A DNA stretch of 64,000 bases from Favolaschia claudopus (taxonomy: Eukaryota > Basidiomycota > Agaricomycetes > Agaricales > Mycenaceae): NCBI GenBank assembly GCA_037176885.1, contig JAWWNJ010000068.1, positions 496,001 through 560,000 of the forward strand. The letters run 5' to 3'. The notes beneath the pieces are model-generated. The model saw only the letters and a list, made by a program, of their open reading frames with translations. It was not told where the DNA came from and ran no database searches. The first letter of the stretch is position 1. Every line of letters begins with the position of its first letter. Positions 54,612-64,000 of this stretch are shown in pieces. Position numbers and translations under genes: made by a program.

Positions 54612-54950
54612 GGGTACCGCCGTACTGACCGCCAGCAGGGGACTAAGTATTGGCCCGAACTGAGTGTCGTATTTTGGCACAAACCCCGAACATTCAGGGT
54701 TCAAACAAATTGCCAGGGCCCGGAGGTTCTCTTGGACCTTCTTGGACGACTTCGAATGTTTTGCACCGCGTGCGCACCGAAATGGTCATTGGTCACCGGG
54801 GTCGCTATATCATATGATATCGGCTGGCGGCATAGAAAAAGCCCCCATCTCTCTAGAATCTAGATGTTGACCGTCGCCACCCAGTGTCGTTTTGCTCGCC
54901 GACGTGGCTTGCTTGAACTTGGAAGGAATTATACCGCCAGGTGAACGATC
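54612..54950. other. Region between the Copia element and the DUF1479 gene
   Basis: 339 bp without a supportable gene. It must contain the promoter of the gene that starts at 54951, so the retrotransposon inserted about 340 bp upstream of that gene. Confidence 0.5.
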
Positions 54951-56750
54951 ATGGCTTCGTCTATGGCAGATCTCGCTCCCCGCCAGAAGAATGAGGGCGA
55001 TATCTCTGCTGTGTTTACGTCTCTGCGTCCCTCTGACCCTGCCACCGCATTTCCCCCTCGTTTCGCAGAGCTGAAGCGCACACTGTGGAATGAAGCACTC
55101 GTTCAGAGTTGGAAGGAGGTTCTAGATGCACTCGAAACGGAGACAGCGCGCATCGCTGAGCAGGGCGAAAAGGTGGCGATGAATTCGAATCGCCAGTGCT
55201 AGCATTTTACTCATATTTGCCTAGTTAATCCCGCAAATTCCCATCGACAGCATCCAGAAAGGCCTGTCTGCAGAAAAGAAAGCAGGCATCCGTGCTGCAG
55301 GGTGTGTCGTTGTCAAAGGAGCAGTACCGCAAGAGGTTTGCTTCATTTCTATTTCTTGAGTAGAACCCGATTGATCCACTGGCAATACATAGGAAGCTAT
55401 TTCGTGGAAGCAAGATATACAGAGCTATGTCGCATCGAACCCAGGTCAAATCAAAGGTGAATCCACTTAGACATCTGTGAGGATGCACCTGATCGACGCG
55501 AATTCAGGCTTCCCTGCCGACAACATCCAAGTGTTCGAACTGTATAACACGCGCAGCCAGATGCGTGCCCGAACGCATCCCAACACCCTACAAACCCAAC
55601 ACGCTCTGCTCTCCCTCTGGAATGACAACTCCGGCGAAGCAGCTCTTGACACCCCTATCTCATACTTTGACCGCCTTCGAATCCGGTTTCCAGGCGACTC
55701 TAAATTCGCGTTGGGTCCACACATTGACGGCGGGTCGATCGAACGTTGGGAGGATCCGGCGTATCGCACCTGCTTCCGGAGCATTCTCTCCGGCGCATGG
55801 AAGGAACACAACCCATACGACGCAGCGCCGCGTATTCATGCTGTCCAGGATTTGTATAATGCACCGTGAGCAAGCGAGATTATCAAGCGAGACAGCAGCT
55901 GACCTCCATAACAGAAGCCAATGCTCGATCTTCCGTCCGTGGCAAGGCTGGACCGCAATGTCTTCGACTGGTCCCGGCGAAGGGACTCTGCGCGTCCTCC
56001 CCATGCTGTCTCTCGCTACTGCATACTGGATCCTCCGTCCGTTCTTCCGCGCACGCGACCCAGCCTCGTCTTCCCTGAAATGGGAAGACTGGAACGAACT
56101 TGATCTCGAAGGAACTGCATTTGCTGGCTGTGGCCTGGGCACTGGACTGGAGCTGAACGAGAAAAGCCATCCGCACCTCCGTCTTGACAAGACCATGGTA
56201 TCTATGCCGCGAGTTGAACCTGGCGATCAGGTGTATTGTGCGTTGTTATGCTCTTTTCCCTCTTTTTCTTCGCGTTGTGTTTGTATTCGCTGTTTTTCAT
56301 GTTGAATCTCAGGGCACTGCGATATGATCCACGCCGTGGAAGGATACCACGGAGGGAAAACAGATTCGTCCGTCTTGTATATTCCAGCCGCCCCGCTAAC
56401 GTTGAAGAAGTGAGTTGCAAATTATTACATACAACCAGACTTATTTCTGAGATGTACTAACATTGCGTAGTGCGCAATATCTCCGTGGTCAACGCAGCAA
56501 TTTCCTCGCCGGCCTTCCTGCTCCGTACGTTCCCTGCTGCTTATCAACGACCCAACAGAATTGATGTAAACTATTTTCCAACTGCTGCAGCGACTTCCCC
56601 GGCGGTCCCGGCGAATCAAACTGTGTCGGTCGAGGTGCCGTCGAAGACGTTCATCCTGGTGGCCGAGCCGCCGTCGGACTGGAGAAATTCGAAGGCGATG
56701 GAAAGGAGGCCGGATTGGTTGCAGAGGCTAATCGTATTCTTGGGTTTTAG
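54951..56750 (+). CDS. DUF1479-family (YbiU-like) 2OG-Fe(II) oxygenase-type protein
   Basis: Eight exons (54951-55172, 55225-55335, 55393-55456, 55508-55865, 55915-56237, 56313-56409, 56471-56524, 56591-56750) give 462 residues, the usual family length. The N-terminus has FAELKRTLWNEALVQSWKEV, then AGCVVVKGAVPQEEAISWKQ. The metal site is suggested by an H-x-D (GPHIDGGSIERWEDP, about residue 205) and a distal His in HCDMIHAVEGYHGG. FRPWQGWTAMSSTGPGEGTL and LPMLSLATAYWILRPFF are family signatures. The enzyme probably uses Fe(II) and 2-oxoglutarate; its substrate is not known. No targeting signal is seen. The C-termini of this gene and the next minus-strand gene converge, 230 bp apart. Confidence 0.9.
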
Positions 56751-56980
56751 CACAGTCTGACATGGTTCAATTGGAAATTTGTAAATTAGGGTATGGTTCG
56801 AGATAGCACAACAGAGCTCCAAGAAACGAACGGATCCCTCGTTCAAGTCATTACGGTAAATTATAATCCACGTGAAGCATGAAGCCACTGAACACTTGTT
56901 TCGCATTAATTCAGCGAACGACAATTCTCAATGTGTAGTCGGCTCTGGGTCGTCTGGTCGGAAACGCAGTACTGATAACA

Positions 56981-59674
56981 TCACTGTACTTCGACCGGAG
57001 CTGTTCCCAACATGAGAAACTTTGCATATTTTTTCCGCGTCGTCGCCGGGAGGGAACGTTTTATAATACCCCCATGCTGTTCCAGGCGGCGCGGAGGAAA
57101 GAACATGGAATTGCGTGTCGAAAGACTTGAAAGAGATAGGACATTTTGAATCCTGTGCAATAATGCGAAGGATTCAACACTCGCCTCATCGAGATCCTCG
57201 CCGCCATGGTTTACTAAAAGTGTGTAATCCCTGGCATTCAATGTGGCGACCACTACATATAAAAGACAAGACAGTAAATCACGGTCCTCGAGGAGTCGAG
57301 TACAGGATAACTCACCCAAGTTAAGCTCCTCCCTCAAGCATTCCGGATAAGCCTCGATAATCGCAGACACGTTCATTCGGAACCACCTCTTCAGCCCCTC
57401 GAGCCGTTGGAAATAGTGGTACTCGGCCTTCTCAGTAATAAGATTTGCCGTCGCACCCAGCATCGAGATGGCATATCTGCGTTTGACAATAGGCTCGGAG
57501 GTCGGCTCCTTTGTTCTGAATCTGTTTATAAAAGTCGTCCCCTTGGTTTGTACACCCCTATCCTCAGGTTGTCTTTGGTGGAAGATTTGAGGAAGAGAGG
57601 GTGCAGGAATTCCTTTGAGACGCTCGTCGGACGTGCCACCAGGATCACTGCAGTTGAAAAGCGTTTGAAAAGCGCCCTCAGGCTTAAAGAGGTATCCAAC
57701 TGCACCAAGTTCAACGAAACTATATATAGGTGTCCAAAGGGGCAGAGTTACTAGAAAAGAAATCAATGTTAAGTCGAATTAGCCACTTTGAAGAAAAGAA
57801 AGGCTCACCGCCGAGATGATGGAAGGCATGCGAGAGGGACATTCGATACCGAAGCTCAGTTTTGGCCTTGGCTGGATCAAGTAGTATATAGCTATCGGGC
57901 TCGTCGGGACGTGAACTCAAGCTGGTACTAGAGAGAGGCGTTGTGACTCCAGTTTCTCCGGTCGACCATTGTGCGCTAAAGAAGGGGCCGCTGCTGCTAC
58001 TCGCTGTTGCGATGGTCAGTCTCAATTGTTGTAAATAAATAATTTGTTGCGTACACGGTGGTTCAACGTGGATGTCCGAGTCAGCGCGTTCCAAAGACAA
58101 CCCCAAGTTAGCGGAGGAGGCGGAAGCATACACTGATTTAGCATCACCAACGTTCGGCGAAAGTCTTTCGAACTCCTCCGTTTTGCGCGCCTCCATTTTC
58201 AAGCGGTTGAGTGCCTCCAATTTGAGCGCCTCCAACGCAAGCTCGACAAACTGTCTGTCCAGCAGCTCTACCTGGCGTGCAGGTATACCATCCACAGGCC
58301 AGGTCAGGGTCCGAATTCGCGGAGACGGAGACGATGATGACTGCGGTGCCCGCTCACTTTGTTGCCTTTCGAGATGGCGAAGCAGCGCAGTCATCATCGC
58401 AGGTATCGACATGTCCGAACAAGGGATCTGCAGGACATGGGTGACGGTGCGATGGTCCCGCGCCTCCAAAACAGATCTTATGGTACGATGCAAATCTTCT
58501 ACGTCGCGAGCACGGTCATCTGCGTTTTCGGCTTGCTGAATTTCATGGAACCTTTCCCAGAGTCTGTCCGCGTCATTCGCGTCTTCTGCTGAGTTGTCCG
58601 AAGTTCCAAACGGAGGGAGATCTCGGAGTGCAAGATTCTCTAGCTCGTCCAGGTCCCTGTCTCGGACTGGGGAAGGTGCATTCGTTTCGTCCTGGGCCAG
58701 AAGTACGGATGGCTGTGCGGGCGCAACGAGAGGCTTGAGGATTCTCTCAATTCGCAGTGAAACGGCCATCTGATTTAGAGGACTGAAAGGCTGCGGACGC
58801 AGAAAACAGGTGCTGGGACTTACATGCGATAGACCTGCACTCATAATGAACATTTGAAAAATCTCTTTTACTTCCTCGGTGAGTCGAGTAATTTCGTCGC
58901 GAATTTCCTCTTTTCTGATAAAACGGTGCATGAAAGTCCATTCCACCTGTTCTTTGAGAAATAGGTCAATATCCCGGAAGCTCCTACGTACCAACGAACG
59001 TTAACTGTGTGCCTGAAACGCCTAGTACATAGCCCGACTTACTGTACCAAATTTCCCAAAGGTTCCCGAAGTTCATCGGCGACTACATCACCGTGTCTAG
59101 CCATTTCATCTCGTATCGAGGTCAGGAGGTTTGCACAGCGATCAGTCAAGCGAAGGCACGCAAAGCGGTTGGACTATCACTCAATAAAGCCTGTATGATT
59201 CACTCGACCTTGAATCCTACTCACCCGCACTTCCTTCGTAGATTTCCATATGCTTTCCAAAATTTTGGCCGCCGGGGCAAGAGCCGGGATTGGTACCACA
59301 GAAAATGCTTCAGCCGCAATGGGAAGGATTTGGTCACCAGCAATCTGTATGATCGATTCTACGACTTCGGTAACTTTCTATCCCAAGGAATCAATGAACC
59401 GATAAGATCGAGCACGAATATTTCAACAGAAAGACTCTACCTGACGAGTGCGATCCCAATCTGAATCCGTTCTTGAAGGGCTGCGATTTCTTTGCGTCAG
59501 GCTGCCCTGGACAGTGTGCGTCCTTGGATGCCGCCACGACCGTGAAAGATGGAATTCACCCAATTCTCTGAACGGAATCGGCTCAGTGTCGGCGGATGGG
59601 AAAGGAGATGAAGACGTTGTTGAAAGGCCCAGGGCGATTCCCCGCCCTGGAGACTCAGACGAGGCACGTTGCAT
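56981..59674 (-). CDS. Protein with MLKL/HeLo-like N-terminal helical domain and unknown C-terminus
   Basis: Exons 59674-59441, 59377-59225, 59173-59043, 58983-58824, 58769-57809, 57750-57316 and 57252-56981 give 781 residues. After a ~78-residue disordered start comes a four-helix region of about 160 residues: VTEVVESIIQIAG, FSVVPIPALAPAAKILESIW, RFACLRLTDRCANLLTSIRD, DELREPLGNLVQ and FIRKEEIRDEITRLTEEVKE. This matches the layout of MLKL-NTD-like domains of agarics, related to HeLo cell-death domains that act at membranes. The central 320 residues contain a coiled coil (ELALEALKLEALNRLKMEAR). The C-terminal 230 residues (from PLWTPIYSFVELG) are globular with GYLFKPEGAF and FNCSDPG and match nothing I know; no kinase or NB-ARC is present. 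Confidence 0.7.
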
Positions 59675-60466
59675 GAGAGGAAGTAACTGCCTCCGCCGGA
59701 TTCGGATGAGCCAGTTCCCGCCATCTAGGTTTGGCGTGGCGAACTTGAAGATCGGACCGGGTCACGTAGTACTGTACTACATCATTTCGACCGGTTGTTC
59801 GTATGTTCTTGCCTTTTTGGGTCAGAAAAGTCGCTCGGGACAGGGAGCTGTTACCTGTTATGTGAACAACCACGAAAAAGATCATACACTGGCAGTAAGT
59901 AGAAGGATTCGTAACGTTGAGTAACGTTTAAACTTGAGGGGGAAGCAAGCGCCAATTGAGCATCGGAAAGAGGGGATTGAGTCCCTCGAACAGACCTATG
60001 ATTCCGTTGAATCAAAAAAAAACTAGCACACCCCGCCACTGGCGCAACTTGGCTGAGAGGAAAGTCGAAGTGAGGTCACGGTGTGATGAATCACGGACGT
60101 GACTGTCAAACAAACCGAGGTGCACGAGCACGTGAGTATCAACGTTGTCGCGTTTCGGGCTCAATCGACGCGTAATGCGCGAAATTTTGGCCTGCAATCC
60201 AAAAATGGCTCAAATGAATTACTGAGTAAATTTTTCGCGTTGCCATTGAAAATGGGCGTTGCTCACAGCTTTTCCAGCGGTCGACTCGAATTGTTGGAGT
60301 CCGTCGCATTGCGCAAAATTGTATCAATTGTTGTTCTATGTACGTGGCGCAGTGCCAGCACGATGTGGGGTCAGGATTACAAGATGTACAGAAGAAAAGT
60401 TCATGAACAAACTCTAGCACTTCTACAGTGCATACAAAAAGTGTACAATTTCTCGACCTTGCTCCG
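59675..60466. other. Intergenic stretch
   Basis: About 790 bp between the start of the MLKL-like gene and the 3' end of the transporter gene. No supportable gene. It contains the promoter of the former. Confidence 0.5.
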
Positions 60467-62738
60467 TCACTGCGAACTCTCCAAGCGATGCGTCTTAGGA
60501 CGGCCCCCAACATCAATATCACCCATCTCCTGGTCTTCCAAAGCAACCGCAGCCACCTTCCGATTCACATCCTCAATCCCCCACTTCCTATCCACCTCCG
60601 TATGTAACCGCAACCCCTCCATCGCCAAACTAGCCACCAACCCCCCTCCCGCAACCCCAACGAGCACCTGCCAAACTCCACGCAAGCTGTCTGCGAACGC
60701 CACTCGGATTTGTAGTTTCAGCGGCTCGGGGAGTGTTGGGATGCGCGGGATGATGGAGTACGCGATGGCGACGCCTTGAGGGAATTGGACGGAGAAATCA
60801 GCAGGGAGCCGTTTCGCGAGCTCGTTTTGGAGAACGGTGCCCCCGACGGTGACTGCGATGATCTAGAAAGAAGGCTCAACGGAGGTGAAACGATTTTTTC
60901 GAACTTGAATGCATGCAACCAACGTTCGAAAAATTGCGGAAAAAGGTGTACAGCGCAATGGCGTGTGCGTTGGACTCAACCGGCAATGGTGCGAGAATAG
61001 GAAAGAACACCGCCGCTGTCATCATACCCAACCCCATTCCCGGGATAATTTGAAACCCAATAGCCTTGGCTCTAGAACTGTCGACGGTGAGCGTGGTGAA
61101 TAACCCTGTGCCGATGATGACGAGCGACCACGAAACCCATATTTGGGGCCGATATTGACGCGACTTGGCGATCGAGAGGCCGACGAGGAGGGCGGATGGC
61201 GCGACGCTGAATGCGAGACCGAATATGTCGACTCCGGAGGCGATGGGCGAGGCGTCCATGCAGGCTTGGAAGTACACGGGCATGTAATCTTTTTTTTGGT
61301 GTCAATTAATTATAACGGACATCAGAAAAATGTGAACGAAACGAAAACTCACATAGCAGACAAATGAGAACGATGAAGAGCATGGAAGTTTGGATGAATC
61401 CGCTTAGGGATGTACGAGTTGAAAGAAGTCCGCGCGGTACCTGTTTTGCATTTCAATTTTCAGTTAATCGTCATCACGGCAAAGGCTGACTGAACTTACG
61501 ATGGGATTAGACGCGACCGTGAACTCGTAGAACAAAAACGCCGCTAAACCAATGCATCCCAGAATAAGGCTCGTGAGGATGCGAGGGGACGACCAGGGAT
61601 ATTGAACGCCGCCCCACGTCAAGCCAATCATGAGCGAGGTAGTGGATGCCACGACGAGAATGTTTCCGCTGTGGTTCAAATAAGCTTAAGCGTTGAACGG
61701 AATTCTTATGTAACTGGAACAAACAACGAACATGAAATCAATTTTCTTGATTTTTGCTGCGAACGAGCCGGGAGGCGTGCGTAGGTTCAAGAAAAGAGAT
61801 ACCAAGGCAAGTGTCACGCCGCATATCGGAATGTTCAGATCTGGGACAAACAAATTAAAGCAAATCTCAGTAGGGTGCACAACGGCTCATACAGAATATC
61901 CATCGCCATTGCCCTTTCTGTGCGAGCGATCCTCCTGTCGAGAAATTGTAACTGAGTTAGAGCGACTTAGTATCGACTCACCCACTACTGGCCCAATTCC
62001 ATTGGCAATTGTGTAGCTTCTGTGGAAAAATTAGTTTTATTCTGCGCACCATTAGTTCTGATGAGACAACGCACATGGCTATTAGACCGTTGAAAACTCC
62101 TCTCTCCTCCAATGGGACGAGGTCCGAAAGGATGATATGACACAAGGAGGCCAAACCGCCGGCACCCAATCCCTGAACGGCTTGAAGTTCATGAGCACGA
62201 TTGTATCGGTTTCTTCGTCTGCTAACATACCTCTTCCCGCGATTAAGAAGTTCAAAGTAGTCGCTGCGCCACATAGAGCGCTTCCAATCGCAAATATCAC
62301 GATGGATCCAGACATGAGCAGCTTGCGACCGAATATCTAGTGTGCATCTGAGTCAACTCGTCCCATGACAGAAATAATTAAAAGACCTCGGCAAGGCTTC
62401 CACTGAGCGGAACAAAAGCGGTAGAGCAGAGCGTATATGCTATAATCAAGCAGGATTATTATGACGTCCGAACCGTCCCAGAACATGTACTATGCTGACC
62501 TGAACCGATCCAAACAAATTGCGCTCCGTGAAGTGTGTTCACAATGGTAGGAAGGGCGGTAGAAACAACAGACTGGGTTCAATTGTTCACAATCAGCCAA
62601 AATACGGCAAGTTCAAAGTGAAACTTCCCTCACCAATTCGAGAGCCGTGATGAATTGAGACAACATAACGCACATAAAGATCATCCAGAACCGCCAGTCG
62701 CGTTGAACCTGAGTGGGTTTTTCGGGCTCCATTGTCAT
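60467..62738 (-). CDS. MFS multidrug-type transporter (DHA2/DHA14-like)
   Basis: Twelve exons (62738-62634, 62572-62500, 62439-62387, 62336-62231, 62180-62075, 62019-61982, 61934-61893, 61840-61732, 61668-61500, 61440-61353, 61288-60924, 60862-60467) add up to 550 codons, 549 residues. The chain begins RDWRFWMIFMCVMLSQFITA-LEL. It includes the loop motif LAEIFGRKLLMSG, LIAGRAVQGLGAGGLASL, ISYTIANGIGPVVGGSLAQK (motif C type) and YLNIPICGVTLALVSLFLNL. Then come LMIGLTWGGVQYPW, YYMPVYFQACMDASPIASGV and a long C-terminal part ending in a hydrophilic tail. It is a plasma- or vacuolar-membrane proton-coupled exporter of drugs or metabolites by family. The start at 62738 is the first in-frame ATG that leaves a normal N-terminus. 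Confidence 0.9.
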
Positions 62739-63440
62739 GGTCTGAGGGAGGACGGCCCAAAGGTTATGAAGGGGCTTAGAGGGATGTGGTGGCTCCGACG
62801 AGGCAGCCAGCCATGAGGGCAATGCGGATTGATTGGCTGACTCGGCGCACTCGGCTGATAGATCAGAAAGGGTCCTTCCTTGTCCTTCACACGTACTGCT
62901 GGCACAGCGTCGCAGTTTGAGAGGAATGGAAGCGGGAAGAAAAGCTGATATGAAGATTGTATGAAGAAAGGCCGAACTGCATTCTGATCTCGAGTTGGTT
63001 CAATTTAGATGATGGGTGCTCTGTATCAGCATCTGCCAGTTGGTGTCAGTTAGGAAGCTCGGGTCCCGGGGCTCGGCGATTCTACTATCAACCAACGCGT
63101 CGCTGTCAAGGGTCCCTGATAGTTTGCAGAATCATATCATATTAATATTGGCCACAGGGCTGTGTCCTCTTCGTGCTTTCGATCGCGGTCCGAGTCGCCT
63201 CCGACACGCCTTTAACGTTTTAACCTTCAGGTATGGATATATTCATTCATTTAACTGCTTACATTGAAGTACATTACAGCTCCCCATCGACGCGTCGGTT
63301 CTCCACTCCCGCGTTGCGCGAATCCGAGTCGATTCATCAGATTCGCACAGCGCGAGCGTCGCCTAACTTAGGATGCTAAATGAAGGTGAGTTAGCGCGCT
63401 GCCAACCCACTCAAACCATAGAAACTCACTTTGACTTGAT
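62739..63440. other. Intergenic stretch
   Basis: About 700 bp upstream of the transporter. The first ~80 bp continue its reading frame without an ATG. Nothing else is recognisable. Confidence 0.45.
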
Positions 63441-64000
63441 TTGACTAGCTAAATCAGCGCTGCCAGGCGGGGCGGAATGCGCCGGAGTCGGGGGCACGGC
63501 GAGCGACGATGTCGGAGCGGGTAGATGCGGAAGTCGAGGCGAGCGCCGTCGGGCTTGACGTACATAGGCGACGGCGTGAGCTGGAGTTGAATGCGGCGGA
63601 CGAGGGAAAATACGGGGTTGAGTGGAGATGACGTGGAGTTGGCGAGACGAAGATGCCGAGTTTGCGTCGATTTTGAGGCGTGGGGCGCGTGCGAGGCGGA
63701 TCGTCGGCGGCGACGAAGGGCTTGGGAAGGCCGCCAGGCGAGAGACTGGGGGCGATGTTGGCGTGGGAGAGGTGTCGGAGTTAAGTGGAGACGGCGGCGG
63801 TACGAACGGGGAGATGCGAAAGTCGAGATAAGCGGAGGTATTGTCTCGTTGAGAATGGGGCTTGGCGTAGATAGGTGGTAGCCGGGCGAAACGGCGGGAC
63901 TGTTGGCAGCAAGGCGTCGGGGAACGAATTTGGGTGGTTTTTGCCGGCGAAGGTGTGCAGAGCGCCGAAGCGCGGCGCCGTGTCCGTTGGCTGGCCGAGG
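63440..64000. repeat. Degenerate GC-rich repeat region
   Basis: GATGCGGAAGTCGAG at about 63525 followed by GGGCTTGACGTACATAGG recurs at about 63813 as GATGCGAAAGTCGAG with GGGCTTGGCGTAGATAGG near 63858. GGAGTTG/GGAGTTA and TGGAGATG blocks are also repeated. The period is roughly 290 bp. Open frames here are long only because the region is G/A-rich. The repeat runs into the window edge. Confidence 0.45.

Noticed and set aside
1..64000. CRISPR array or bacterial operon structure
   Set aside because: No regularly spaced repeats, and the gene structure is plainly eukaryotic.

Overview
The window looks like nuclear DNA of a mushroom-forming basidiomycete (Agaricomycetes, probably Agaricales). Almost every gene is cut by many 45-70 nt GT-AG introns. 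The window also holds a KDZ transposase with a CxC2-type zinc cluster, six F-box loci, and several hypothetical families that I know as multi-copy in agarics. No species is claimed. Gene models were built by hand: exons were joined so that reading frame, splice sites and family-like protein sequence agree. Multi-exon models sum to whole codons; single boundaries may be off by a base or two.

Layout. 0-4.3 kb: 3' part of a 14-exon hypothetical protein. 4.5-5.3: coiled-coil protein. 5.9-6.6: first copy of a small secreted protein family. 7.3-8.8: Gfo/Idh/MocA oxidoreductase. 8.9-9.7: broken F-box gene. 9.9-10.9: GNAT acetyltransferase. 11.3-14.2: large basidiomycete protein whose single intron carries a fold-back element. 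14.5-15.7: F-box protein. 17.1-17.5: small glycine-rich protein. 17.76-18.48: non-autonomous Mutator-like element with a 9-bp target duplication. 18.8-20.3: F-box plus CNH protein. 20.3-22.6: gene-poor. 22.6-25.6: large low-complexity hypothetical. 26.0-27.9: convergent pair, a viroplasmin/RNase H1-N domain protein and a 7-exon basic/acidic protein.

28-30: gene-poor. 30-38.4: a block of four small or hypothetical genes (one F-box, one tryptophan-glycine repeat protein) ending in an intact KDZ transposase. 38.9-40.0: second secreted-protein copy, with an intron enlarged by an insertion. 40.6-44.0: an intact F-box protein and a second F-box-CNH gene. 46.5-50.2: R3H-SUZ RNA-binding protein. 51.5-52.2: third secreted-protein copy. 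52.8-54.6: a complete but gag-only Copia LTR element with equal-length, apparently identical LTRs. 55-56.8: DUF1479 2OG-Fe(II) oxygenase. 57-59.7: protein with an MLKL/HeLo-like N-terminal helical domain. 60.5-62.7: 12-TM-type MFS transporter. 63.4-64: degenerate GC-rich repeats.

The genes do not form one pathway. The housekeeping-type genes are the oxidoreductase, GNAT, R3H-SUZ, MFS and DUF1479 genes. They sit among fast-evolving families (F-box, secreted, MLKL-like) and mobile elements of at least three classes: KDZ, Mutator-like and Copia. The most interesting candidates are a WG-repeat protein directly upstream of the KDZ transposase, the MLKL-like protein with an unrecognised C-terminal half, and the three-copy secreted family with a shared core promoter.
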